A stretch of DNA of 64,000 nucleotides, taken from assembly GCA_963800475.1 (NCBI GenBank), contig CAWDAZ010000002.1:620001-684000 (forward strand). Reading direction: 5' to 3'. The notes under the pieces were generated by a model. That model did no database searches. It had not been told where the DNA came from and saw only the letters and a program-made list of their open reading frames with translations. The stretch is from Palsa-465 sp963800475 (lineage in GTDB: Bacteria; Actinomycetota; Thermoleophilia; Solirubrobacterales; Solirubrobacteraceae). Positions within the stretch are counted from its first letter, which is position 1. Each line of letters starts with the position of its first letter. Made by a program: the position numbers and the translations under genes. This document shows, one piece after another, positions 8,879 through 17,156 of this stretch.

Positions 8879-10024
8879 TTACGCTGCTTTGGCCAGGTAG
8901 CTGTGTCCGGCGGTGAGCACGATGTTCTTGTGGCGGCGAAAGTCCGTGACGACCACGCTGCCGCGCTTCACGGCGATCAGGGTTCCGTCGCAGCGGTCGG
9001 TGGTGTCCCAGATCGTGCCGCGGACGGTCGCGGCGGCGTAGTGACCGCGACTGCGGAAGTGTCCGCGGTCGCTTGAGTGCAGTGTTTGCAGGACGCGGTG
9101 GCTTGAGCCGTGGCAGCTCGCGAAGGTGGGAGCGTGGGGCGACGCACCCTCGAGCAGGCTGAGCGTGCTCAGTCCGCGGTTCTTGCCGCTGCGACTCTGG
9201 GTGATCTTGAAGATCGCTCCTTTGAAGTGACCGTTATAGGTCGTGTGGCCCGTCCCGGACGCGGCAGTGATCGAGACGGTACCCGCGCGCGTGTCTAGCT
9301 CAGCTCCGACCGGGATCTGCCGGGCATGGGTCAGCGGGACGAACTTCGAACCCTGCTTGATCAAAACCGTCCCGCTCACGACAGCGGCATCGACCGCCTT
9401 GCCCACCACCGGTGGCGGCGCACCAGACCCGGACCCGATCGTCGCCTGGATGGGAACGACCTGGCCATTGTCCATCGTGCTTCCCGGCGCGATCGACTGG
9501 CTGCTACCGAGGCTGGAGAACGGCTGGGTGAAGTACCTGACGCCGTCCTGACCGTTGGTGCCCCGCTCGATCGGAACGTCCGATCCGTTCATCGGCACCA
9601 GCGCGATCCGATAGCCCACGTCGACCGCGATGGCAGGATGCAGCGCAAACGGCCCCATCACCGCATCCGTCCCGTTAGCACTGGTCACCATCTCCACCGG
9701 GCTGGTGGCAATCAGCCGCCAATTCGTCCCGGTGTTGTCGACCGGCGCCAGCACAGCCAGCTCGAACGTCATTCCAGCCCCGATGCCCGCCGTCCGAAAG
9801 CTCCACGACCCCAGGATCTCAGCCGCTGTCGCGCTCACCGTGTACCCACCGCGCGCATCGCCTTGGAACACCGGCACGCCCTGACCGACACCGATCGTTG
9901 ACGCCCCGGTCGCCGCCAACGACGTGTCGCCGACGCTGCTGTCAGCGGCGATAGCCGACGGGGCGCTCGCCAACACCGCAAGCAGACCGACCGCGAGAGT
10001 GATCGCGCATCGACACGCACGCAC
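8879..10024 (-). CDS. Secreted protein with FecR-like C-terminal domain
   Basis: Signal peptide (AITLAVGLLAVLASAPSAIA), a beta-rich N-terminal half, a PPP-containing linker, then a region resembling FecR-type domains: VSGTVLIKQGSKFVPL, IPVGAELDTRAGTVSITAA, and a final GTIWDTTDRCDGTLIAVKRGSVVVTDFRR. In Solirubrobacterales such domains are common in secreted proteins without a sigma-factor partner, and none is adjacent here. Exported; role unknown. GTG 10024 is used (GGGAG upstream); upstream in-frame TTG/GTG codons at 10033-10078 would lengthen it. Confidence 0.7.
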   Translation of the reverse strand: MRACRCAITLAVGLLAVLASAPSAIAADSSVGDTSLAATGASTIGVGQGVPVFQGDARGGYTVSATAAEILGSWSFRTAGIGAGMTFELAVLAPVDNTGTNWRLIATSPVEMVTSANGTDAVMGPFALHPAIAVDVGYRIALVPMNGSDVPIERGTNGQDGVRYFTQPFSSLGSSQSIAPGSTMDNGQVVPIQATIGSGSGAPPPVVGKAVDAAVVSGTVLIKQGSKFVPLTHARQIPVGAELDTRAGTVSITAASGTGHTTYNGHFKGAIFKITQSRSGKNRGLSTLSLLEGASPHAPTFASCHGSSHRVLQTLHSSDRGHFRSRGHYAAATVRGTIWDTTDRCDGTLIAVKRGSVVVTDFRRHKNIVLTAGHSYLAKAA

Positions 10025-10297
10025 AAACAACACGCTCCCACGTCCGACAGCCCCGACGCTCACAGCCGAAAGATACAAGGGCGCCGGTGCACGTCAAGCC
10101 GGCTGAAAACCGGGCAATTTGACATCGGCCCGGAGTGGCACCAGGCCATCGCTCCTCGACAGGCTCCCGCGTGCACGCTGCCTATGAAGCTCGCCAGCGG
10201 AATGGACGAACTTGGAAGCCCTCGTCCCGCCGATGCCCAACTCGTGCTTAGGCAAGTCCACGGGCGGCTGACCCCAACGAGATCGAACAGGGACTTT

Positions 10298-10420
10298 CGC
10301 TTCGGGCTAGACGCATCGACGTCGACGCCAGACTGACGCCGCTGGATCCGCCCGGCAAACCAGCAGCCCCACCAAACCCGGTGGCCCCGTGCTGAGGACG
10401 GCGAGGGCTGCGGCACGATC
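10298..10420 (-). repeat. Dispersed repeat, copy A, part 1 (split by IS110)
   Basis: Read on the minus strand this continues the sequence interrupted at 11716 and matches the intact copy at 13840-13963 with only a few substitutions. It ends at the core dinucleotide GA (complement TC, 10419-10420). No gene is visible in 10079-10420. Confidence 0.85.
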
Positions 10421-10564
10421 TCTTTGAAGGTGGGGCTGTTGTCAAGGGTGCTGTTTTGGGTTGGGTCCTTTCCGGTTGTCAGGGTTGCTGAGTTCTCTTT
10501 CGGCGCTTGGCTGCGCAGATGGTGGGTTTCAGCTGTCCCGGCGTCTCAAGTCGCATTAGGGCCG

Positions 10565-11617
10565 TCAGGCGGCCAGATCGTGGGGGAGCTTGCCGGGACG
10601 GGTGTTGGGGGAAATTGATGCGTGGGGTTTGAATGGCTGCTGGAGCGAGAGGACGTGCCAGCAGGCGATCAGTACTTTGCGCGCGATCGCGGCCTTCGCC
10701 GGATTGGCCTTGCCGTGCCGGCGTTTGGTCTCGGTGTAGAGCCGGTTCCAGGGGTTGGTCGGCCGCCAGGAGTGCTGTGCGGCCTCGATCGCGGCCCACC
10801 GCAAGGTGGGCGAGCCGGCTTTGGAGATCCGGCCGGTCCACGAGCTCTGCCCGGATTGTTTGATCGTGGGTGCGAGCCCGGCGTATCCGATCAGCTTGCG
10901 CGCGTTTGCAAAGCGCGAGATCTCGCCGATCTCCGCGGCGATCGTGAGCCCGAGCAGCTCTCCGATCCCCGGGATCGTGACCAACAGCTGAACCCGCTGC
11001 TCGCTGCGGGCGACCGGACCGAGCTCTTTGTCGATCACGGCGAGCTGTCGCTCGAGATCGTCCACCACGCCGAGCAGCACCCGCAACGACTCGATCCACA
11101 CCGTCGGCACCCCGCGTTCCGAGAGCCGCTCGAGCGACCCGGGCTGGCGAAGCGTCTTCAGGTTCCCGCGCAAGCCCCACTGGGTCAGCAACCCGAACAT
11201 GCGGTTGCGCGCCGAGGTCTTCAGCCGCACCAGATGCGCTCGGCGCCGCAGCCGCTCACGCAGCTCTCGATCGCTCAGCGACGGCACCCACACCTCGGGC
11301 ACAAGATCCCGGCGGGCCAGCTGCGCAAGCACGCGCGCGTCGACCCGATCGGTCTTGCACGCCAACGGCGCGATCGCCTTGACCTTCCGCGCGTCGGCGA
11401 TCTGAAACTCCCAGCCACACGCACGTAACTGTTCGCGGACCCACACCGCGCCGCTCATCATCTCCACACACCCGCGGACATCCGGCCCGAGCGTGTGCAC
11501 CAACCGCGCGAGCCCGTCCTCATCCGCGGGGACCGTTCCTTCGACCAACTCGCCGCGTTCGTCGACCGCGCACCACGCCGCCCTGCGGGTGCCCCAATCA
11601 ATCCCGAGATACTGCAT
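10565..11617 (-). CDS. IS110 family transposase (DEDD), second type
   Basis: 350 residues. RuvC-like DEDD domain: YLGIDWGTRRAAWCAV, CVEMMSGAVW, KTDRVDARVLAQLARRD; Tnp20 domain: VTIPGIGELLGLTIAAEIGE and IKQSGQSSWTGRISKAGSP. Intact. It is clearly different in sequence from the transposase at 6131-7375, so the two elements arrived separately. ATG 11617 lies inside the base of a structured leader, which may couple RNA folding to translation. Confidence 0.94.
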   Translation of the reverse strand: MQYLGIDWGTRRAAWCAVDERGELVEGTVPADEDGLARLVHTLGPDVRGCVEMMSGAVWVREQLRACGWEFQIADARKVKAIAPLACKTDRVDARVLAQLARRDLVPEVWVPSLSDRELRERLRRRAHLVRLKTSARNRMFGLLTQWGLRGNLKTLRQPGSLERLSERGVPTVWIESLRVLLGVVDDLERQLAVIDKELGPVARSEQRVQLLVTIPGIGELLGLTIAAEIGEISRFANARKLIGYAGLAPTIKQSGQSSWTGRISKAGSPTLRWAAIEAAQHSWRPTNPWNRLYTETKRRHGKANPAKAAIARKVLIACWHVLSLQQPFKPHASISPNTRPGKLPHDLAA

Positions 11618-11680
11618 GAGGGCCTCCTTCGAGGAGTCGCTTCTACCGAAGCGCAGATTCTTCGCGGGAGGCCCGACGTC
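11618..11680 (-). ncRNA. Candidate bridge RNA stem-loop of the second IS110
   Basis: On the minus strand the 98-nt leader contains an 8-bp outer stem GGGCCTCC (11667-11674)/GGAGGCCC (11620-11627), an inner 6-bp stem CGCTTC (11648-11653)/GAAGCG (11638-11643) with a GGTA loop, and unpaired internal loops on both sides (about 13 and 10 nt). This is bridge-RNA-like. The 5' internal loop contains CGAAGAAT, close to CGAGGAAT found just 5' of the insertion core. Function inferred. Confidence 0.5.
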
Positions 11681-11715
11681 ACCTCACGGCCAGCCGACCA
11701 CCGCCTTCATCACAG

Positions 11716-11775
11716 TCGCATTCCTCGAGAGCGATCGTCCCGCGAGCCCAGGGCGGGCGAGCGCTACGGCGACCA
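11716..11775 (-). repeat. Dispersed repeat, copy A, part 2 (split by IS110)
   Basis: On the minus strand it reads TGGTCGCCGTAGCGCTCGCC and continues to CTCGAGGAATGCGA, identical to 13780-13839. It stops exactly where the IS110 element begins. The remaining bases to 12000 show only GC-rich sequence related to other intergenic repeats and no gene. Confidence 0.85.
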
Positions 11776-12000
11776 GGCGATGGCGCGACCGAGAATGCGC
11801 GGTTCTGGCGAGGAGCGGGGAAACTCGCATCCGGCGGTCGACACCTGCAATGCCAATAGCGCGGTAATCAATGAAGCGGCCGGGAGCCGTGATCGTGTTC
11901 CAACTGAACGACTCGTCGCCGGAGCGTCGTTCCCGCCGCGGCTCGCTCCTGCTCACTGGCGATGTACAACGCTCGCCGGCGGCGCCGGCGATCCAGGCTC

Positions 12001-13383
12001 TCAGCCGAGTCCGACCGCCGGGGCGTCGGGCTGGCTGGTGAATACGTATGCGGCGCCGGGACCCGGAGTCAGCGGGTTGACTGGTACGTGGTCGGGGGCT
12101 CCGATCACGGTCGTGTGGCGGTCGACCGCGACCGCCTCGCCGAACGAGTCGCCAGCATGGGCGTTCTTCGCGGTTAGCTTGGCCGTCTCGGTGTGGCTGC
12201 CGCCCCACCCCGTCTTCGGTTGGACGAACACGTACGCCTCACCCTGGGCGAGTGCCTTGCCGACGGTGTGCGAGGCGGAGCTTGAGACGATCGTGTCGCC
12301 CGAGATCGCCAGCGCGAAGCCGCCGAGCTCGTCGCCGAACACGTCCCCGTTCTCGATTGTGCCGAAGCCGTCAGAGGCGGTCAGCTTCCCGGTCTGGGTC
12401 CGTGTCCCGGTCCACCCGGAGCGAGGCTTCGTGAACACGTACAGCACCCCCTGGAAGGGGTGGCTGCCGACCTTGCGGTCAGGCGCGCCGGCGACGACCG
12501 TGCCGCTGGACACCGCGACCGAGCTGCCGAGGAGGTCGTGCGCCCTGCCGCCCCAGGAGATCAGCCTTGCTGTCTCGGTATGCGTCCCGGTCCACCCCGA
12601 GCGGGGCTTGGCGAACACGTATGCCCCGCCTTGGTGCTGGTGGCTGGCGACGGTATGCAGGGGTGCCCCGGCGACGACGGTCGCACCCGAGATGCCGACC
12701 GACCATCCGAACCATTCGCCGGCGACCCCGTTTGAGACGATCAGGGCGCCGGTCTGCCTTCGCGCCCCGCCCCAGCCCGAGCGGGGCTTGACGAACACGT
12801 ACACCTTGCCCTGCTCGGCATGGTTGCCAACGCGGTGCGGGTACGCGCCGGCGACGATCGTATTTCCGGAGATCGCCAGCGCCCCGCCTAGGTAGTCGTT
12901 CGCGGCGCCGTCGCTGGAGGTCAGGCGAGCGCTCTCGGTCAGCGTCCCGGACCACCCCTTCGCCGGCTTGGTGAACACGTAGATCTCGCCCTGCCGTCCG
13001 TGCGCTCCGACCTTGTGAAACGGCGAGGCGACCACGATCGTGTTGCCGCTGATCGCGACCGTCTCGCCGAACAGGTCGTCCGCGCGGCCGTCGGAGGCGA
13101 TCAGCTTCGCCGTCTCGGTTGCGTTAGCCCAGCCTGACCGCCGCTGCACGTACACGTACGCCTCGCCTTGGCTCGCGTGCCTCCCGACCTTGTGGAACTC
13201 CGCGCCGACCACGACCGTGCCGCCCGCGACCGCGACCGAGCGGCCGAACGCGTCCCTGATGGCGCCGTTCGACGCTTGGAGCATCGCTCGCTGCCCGAAC
13301 ACGATCGCGCGCGCGGCAGCGGGCCCAGCGGACAGCGTCACGAGCACGGCGATCACAGCGGCGAGTCCGGGCCTTCTCTTCAC
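12001..13383 (-). CDS. Secreted FG-GAP (integrin alpha-like) repeat protein
   Basis: After a signal peptide (LAAVIAVLVTLSAGPAAARA) come about seven repeats of 55-60 residues, each with D.FG..VA(I/V)SG.TVVVGAP..KVG....QG.AYVFVKPRSGW, as in FG-GAP repeats that build a seven-bladed propeller. 460 residues, so the protein is essentially one propeller. Probably an exported surface or extracellular protein; no enzymatic motif is seen. GTG start at 13383. Confidence 0.85.
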   Translation of the reverse strand: MKRRPGLAAVIAVLVTLSAGPAAARAIVFGQRAMLQASNGAIRDAFGRSVAVAGGTVVVGAEFHKVGRHASQGEAYVYVQRRSGWANATETAKLIASDGRADDLFGETVAISGNTIVVASPFHKVGAHGRQGEIYVFTKPAKGWSGTLTESARLTSSDGAANDYLGGALAISGNTIVAGAYPHRVGNHAEQGKVYVFVKPRSGWGGARRQTGALIVSNGVAGEWFGWSVGISGATVVAGAPLHTVASHQHQGGAYVFAKPRSGWTGTHTETARLISWGGRAHDLLGSSVAVSSGTVVAGAPDRKVGSHPFQGVLYVFTKPRSGWTGTRTQTGKLTASDGFGTIENGDVFGDELGGFALAISGDTIVSSSASHTVGKALAQGEAYVFVQPKTGWGGSHTETAKLTAKNAHAGDSFGEAVAVDRHTTVIGAPDHVPVNPLTPGPGAAYVFTSQPDAPAVGLG

Positions 13384-13779
13384 ATCTCAACTGTGACTCC
13401 GAAGGCGTCGTCTTACGTCCGTAATCGCCCCACTTATCGAGCACGGGCTGACCACGAAACATGCAATCGAGCAATCTGGACGTATCTGGAGGTACCGAGG
13501 CCAGGGCGTCCTGCGCCGAGCACCGAGATCTGCTGTGTCCCGCATCGGGCCCGCGCGTGCAGTGAGGGGGTCGAGTCCCGCACGTGCTTTCGTCGGGCAA
13601 CGCGCGTCTTGCGCCCGACGGGGTCGCTGACCAGCTTCGCGCGGAAAGCACGCCTGTCACGGACGATCGCTTCCACAGTTGACCCGCAGCGGACGGCGCG
13701 ATCGCTTCGGCGACGTTCCGAGCGTCCGGGTTTGGCTGCGTGTGGGTGCTTGCGGACGCGGTTTGGGCCGGCCGCTGCT

Positions 13780-13963
13780 TGGTCGCCGTAGCGCTCGCCC
13801 GCCCTGGGCTCGCGGGACGATCGCTCTCGAGGAATGCGATCGTGCCGCAGCCCTCGCCGTCCTCAGCACGGGGCCACCGGGTTCGGTGGGGCTGCTGGTT
13901 TGCCGGGCGGATCCAGCGGCGTCAGTCTGGCGCCGACGTCGATGCGTCTAGCCCTAAGCGAAA
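13780..13963 (+). repeat. Dispersed repeat, copy B (intact, IS110 empty site)
   Basis: 184 bp matching the IS-interrupted copy A with about three substitutions. The uninterrupted junction is at 13838-13839 (GA). It ends near a TCTAGCCC motif that also occurs in the repeats at 14399 and 14902. The whole gene-free gap 13384-13996 is GC-rich, with further fragments of intergenic repeats and no coding sequence I can support. Confidence 0.88.
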
Positions 13964-13996
13964 GCGAAGCAAGCTAGGGCCGCGCCGCCAGGCGTG

Positions 13997-14281
13997 TCAG
14001 AACTGGACGACCGTGTCCCCCTCGGTGATCCTCGGCGGGTCAACCGCAGCGGTCACGTTCTCCTGTACCCATCCCGCCGCGCGCCGAGAGGACTCATCCG
14101 TGCCCGCCTTGTCCTCGCACACCGTCACGGTCGCACCTCCATCGTTCGTCCGAAACGCCGCGTAGGTGACAAAGCCGGGCACCCCGCCGATGAGCTCCCT
14201 CACATCAGCCTCCCGCTGCCCAAGGAGGTCGAACAGCTCCGTTGCACCATTCCCCGAATAGGTGCGAATCACCACGTACAT
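13997..14281 (-). CDS. Small ABM-like (dimeric alpha-beta barrel) protein
   Basis: 94 residues starting MYVVIRTYSGNGATELFDLL, with VRELIGGVPGFVTYAAFRTNDGG in the middle. This matches the short dimeric alpha-beta barrel of antibiotic-biosynthesis-monooxygenase-like proteins. The longer upstream frame is rejected because its N-terminus is not protein-like. Faces the ABM-like gene at 14543 on the other strand. Substrate unknown. Confidence 0.7.
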   Translation of the reverse strand: MYVVIRTYSGNGATELFDLLGQREADVRELIGGVPGFVTYAAFRTNDGGATVTVCEDKAGTDESSRRAAGWVQENVTAAVDPPRITEGDTVVQF

Positions 14282-14398
14282 CGCATCGTCCCCTTTCGTG
14301 GCAGCGCCACGTCGGTTACCAGTGGGGCACGCTAACCGAGGCGAGGGCATGCTGCAACGAGATCCGCTTAGATCGATAACCAGCAGTCTCGGTCGTAG

Positions 14399-14449
14399 GT
14401 ATCAGCCGACGCGAAGACTAGTCCGGGGTCTGGCTTGCGCTTCTAGCCC
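14399..14449 (+). repeat. 51-bp direct repeat, copy 1
   Basis: Matches 14902-14952 at 49 of 51 positions (core GAAGACTAGTCCGGGG, then CTTGCGCTTCTAGCCC), and weaker similarity continues about 30 bp upstream. A related inverted form lies at about 5808-5838. The pair brackets the ABM-like gene at 14543. Confidence 0.85.
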
Positions 14450-14542
14450 AAGGGCTCGCGGGTGCGGCCCGGCACGAAAGCGACAACTTCGAGGCACCTT
14501 TCGGATAGTGTCGGCCGAAGGACCACAACAAGGGAGGCGGCG

Positions 14543-14803
14543 ATGCATGCGGTGCTCGTGACCGTGAAGCTCTCGGATAACCCGGACCCCACCATTCTGC
14601 GCGAACAGGTCGTGCCGCGGGTCAAAGGGCTTCCGGGCTTCGTGGCTGGTTATTGGACCCGGGGCGACGGAGTCGGACGATCGATCGTCGTCTTTGACTC
14701 AGAGGAGAACGCGCAGGCCGCGTCCGACCTAGTGCCGTCGATGGTTCCTTCCGGAACCACCATCGAGAGCAACGAGGTGAGCGAGGTAGTCGCACACGGT
14801 TAG
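14543..14803 (+). CDS. Small ABM-like protein
   Basis: 86 residues (MHAVLVTVKLSDNP.., VVPRVKGLPGFVAGYWTRGDGVGRSIVVFDSEENAQAA), a compact dimeric alpha-beta barrel with the GLPGFV..Y pattern of ABM-like proteins. GGGAGG lies 6 nt before the ATG and settles the start. Enclosed by two 51-bp direct repeats, which could have moved it as a unit. Confidence 0.78.
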   Translation: MHAVLVTVKLSDNPDPTILREQVVPRVKGLPGFVAGYWTRGDGVGRSIVVFDSEENAQAASDLVPSMVPSGTTIESNEVSEVVAHG

Positions 14804-14901
14804 CGGCGTTCTGTCGCTCTGGCCGCCCGCTGGGTATCTCTGACAGAGGGCGTCAAGAACCCGCTGTCGCAACGATCGAGCAGCAGCAGTACGCGGGACA
14901 G

Positions 14902-14952
14902 GTACCAGCCGACGCGAAGACTAGTCCGGGGCCTGGCTTGCGCTTCTAGCCC
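14902..14952 (+). repeat. 51-bp direct repeat, copy 2
   Basis: Second copy of the repeat at 14399-14449. Its last bases overlap the stop codon of the convergent SnoaL-like gene, so the repeat supplies that gene's 3' end. Confidence 0.85.
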
Positions 14953-15356
14953 TGAGCGCTACCCGAGAGACCGGCGGCTTCGAAGGCTTGTTCGCGAGAC
15001 TCGAACAGGCGGAAGCGCACTACCTTCGAGCCCTCCAGTTCCCAGATGCTGAAGAAATCGCGTTCGGTCCTGACCCCGCTGGCCTTACCGGTCCCCTCCT
15101 GTCGAAAGACGAGGACGACCGCAGTGCCCGCGTCGATGCAGTCGCGAGCCTCGATCGCGTAGTCGGTCCAAGGAGCGAGCCAGTCGCGAAAGAACCGTCG
15201 CACTCCCTCGTGGCCGTGGTAGACGCTCGCCGAGGGCATCCCGCTCGCGGACGTATCCCAGACGATTTCCGAATCGAAGTAATCGTCCGTCACATGGCCG
15301 CCCGCCGCGAAGCGCCGAGTGCATTCCTTGACGATCTCCACGTCCTCCTGCGACAT
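14946..15356 (-). CDS. SnoaL-like (NTF2-fold) protein
   Basis: 136 residues with the common actinobacterial pattern MSQEDVEIVKECTRRFAAG, YFDSEIVWDTS, YHGHEGVRRFFRDWLAPW and DFFSIWELEGSKVVRFRLFESREQAFEAAGL. These cone-shaped NTF2-fold proteins bind small hydrophobic ligands or act as isomerases; no specific substrate can be named. 15357-15775 upstream holds only repeat-like intergenic sequence. Confidence 0.82.
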   Translation of the reverse strand: MSQEDVEIVKECTRRFAAGGHVTDDYFDSEIVWDTSASGMPSASVYHGHEGVRRFFRDWLAPWTDYAIEARDCIDAGTAVVLVFRQEGTGKASGVRTERDFFSIWELEGSKVVRFRLFESREQAFEAAGLSGSAQG

Positions 15357-15775
15357 CGCCTCCCAGTATCTCGTGCTTCTCCTTAGATCGAGTACCAGCG
15401 CTGACGCCGGGCTCCTGCTTTCTCGAAACAGCGACGGCGAATCGACCGATCGCGAGAGGTCCGGATCGCCACCCGGCCCGACTGCTGCAACGCCGGGCGG
15501 ACTCAGCAGCCTGACGATCGGGATGAGGCCGCTGCTGGTCGATCAGACCACCACTCTGATCGGCAGGGGCGTCGCTTCTGCTATCCGCCCTTAGGGTGAC
15601 TCCGTGCGGAGCGGCGCGATGCATGGCCCTGCGAGCGGAAACAGGCCTATGCCGCCCGGCCTTGTGCGGGCCCGACGGAGGGGTTTGGACCGTACTTCTC
15701 CGCTGCGCGGACAGGTGATCGTCCGGATGTCGGTGCGGTGCGGGCTTGGGATCGTTTATGAGGTCCGCGGAGGAC

Positions 15776-17011
15776 ATGTCCACCCGCACCCACACAGGGC
15801 CGCATCGGTTTCGCTCGCGCCGGGCGCGTGTAGCGTGGCTGGCTGCGGGCTTGCTGGTGATTGTCGCTGCCGCGTTTGCGGTTGACCGGCTGGTCGTTGG
15901 GTCGAGCCCGCAGACACCGGCGCTGAGGTTTGTGGTACGTCCGGATCTCGAGGGTACGGTTGATGGATTGGTGATCGGCAGCGCCCGCACTTCACCCGGC
16001 GCGACCGCGTACGTGTCCGGTCCCCACGGTGCTTGGTTGGGGTCCGCCGGAGTTGCAAACGTGCGCACTGGCGCGCCGATCCGAGCGGATGCTCGGATGC
16101 GGCTGGAGAGCATCAGCAAGTTCTTCACCGCGACGGTCGTAATGCAACTCGTCCAGCAAGGAAAGCTGAAACTGAGCGACACGGTCGCAAGATGGCTCCC
16201 CGGCCTGCTTCCCTACGGCGACAGGATCACGCTGCGAGAGTTGATGACCGACACCAGCGGCCTGATCGACGACAACGACCTATACACGTCCCCCGGTGCA
16301 GCGCGCGGCTACCTCGCTCGCGTCAAGGACGCGGCACTGCGGGCGCAGCTGATCGCGATCCGCGCCCGCCTAGGAGCCGATCCAGCCGCTGAGATCTCGC
16401 CGATCTGGATCATCCGGCTTGCCGCCTGGCAGCCGTTGCTGTTCACGCCCGGCAGCCGCTATCACCACTCGAACATCGGCTGGAACATCGCCGGGCTGAT
16501 CGCACAACGCGCGGCGGGCAAGCCTCTGCCGGTGCTCTACCAGCAGCGCATCTTCGCGCCACTCGGACTCAAGCACACCGCCTACGACCCGCAGGGGCCG
16601 ATCGCGGGGCCGCACGCGAACGGTTACTCGATCACCGGCAACGGCACCCCGACCGGCACCACCGTGACCGACACCACCGACTCGCACCCGTACAAAGGAG
16701 CCGACGGAGGGATCGTCTCCGACGCCCAGGACACCGCCACCTTCTTTACGGCACTGATGCAAGGGAAGCTGATCGACCGCAAACAGCTCACCATCATGAA
16801 GAGGGACAACCTGGTCAACTTCCGACCTCAACCAACCGGCTGCGGAGGGTTCGCCCACTTCGGTAACGGAGCGGGAAACGGATACATGGCCAACGTTGAG
16901 GTCAACGACAACGGCTCCCGGGTAGCAGTGCTCCTGCTCAACGCCAGCAACCCCCCGTACGGCATCCAAACCGCGCTCAACACTGCAGCCAAGCTCTACT
17001 GCGACGCCTGA
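15776..17011 (+). CDS. Secreted serine hydrolase, beta-lactamase/DD-peptidase fold
   Basis: Membrane anchor or signal (ARVAWLAAGLLVIVAAAFAV) followed by a class C beta-lactamase-like domain: SISK with nucleophile Ser112 and Lys115, the Tyr-x-Asn element YHHSNIG, and a GADGGIVSD segment. About 411 residues. Likely a D-alanyl-D-alanine carboxypeptidase or esterase acting outside the cytoplasm rather than true drug resistance. ATG 15776 or ATG 15758 are both possible; GGAGG sits very close to the first. Confidence 0.82.
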   Translation: MSTRTHTGPHRFRSRRARVAWLAAGLLVIVAAAFAVDRLVVGSSPQTPALRFVVRPDLEGTVDGLVIGSARTSPGATAYVSGPHGAWLGSAGVANVRTGAPIRADARMRLESISKFFTATVVMQLVQQGKLKLSDTVARWLPGLLPYGDRITLRELMTDTSGLIDDNDLYTSPGAARGYLARVKDAALRAQLIAIRARLGADPAAEISPIWIIRLAAWQPLLFTPGSRYHHSNIGWNIAGLIAQRAAGKPLPVLYQQRIFAPLGLKHTAYDPQGPIAGPHANGYSITGNGTPTGTTVTDTTDSHPYKGADGGIVSDAQDTATFFTALMQGKLIDRKQLTIMKRDNLVNFRPQPTGCGGFAHFGNGAGNGYMANVEVNDNGSRVAVLLLNASNPPYGIQTALNTAAKLYCDA

Positions 17012-17156
17012 TAGCCCATCGGAAACCAGCACTCCGAGCGATCCCCGGCCAGACTTGTGCAACGGGCTAGACGCATCGCTGAGGTGTGGCTGCTGCTTGG
17101 CTTGAGAGCAGGGGCCGGGGTGCGGGAGCGCCGGATGCGCTCCCGCGGGGTGCCTG

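Larger units (their letters stand above)
10421..11717 (-). mobile_element. IS110-family element with both ends defined by an empty site
   Basis: The intact repeat at 13780-13963 reads AATGCGATCGTGCCGC across the junction, while here the left flank stops at 10420 and resumes at 11716, sharing only the dinucleotide TC/GA. The element is therefore 1,295 bp plus one copy of the 2-bp core, without terminal inverted repeats. That is how IS110 elements insert. The side 5' of the transposase is 98 nt, the 3' side 144 nt. Confidence 0.88.
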
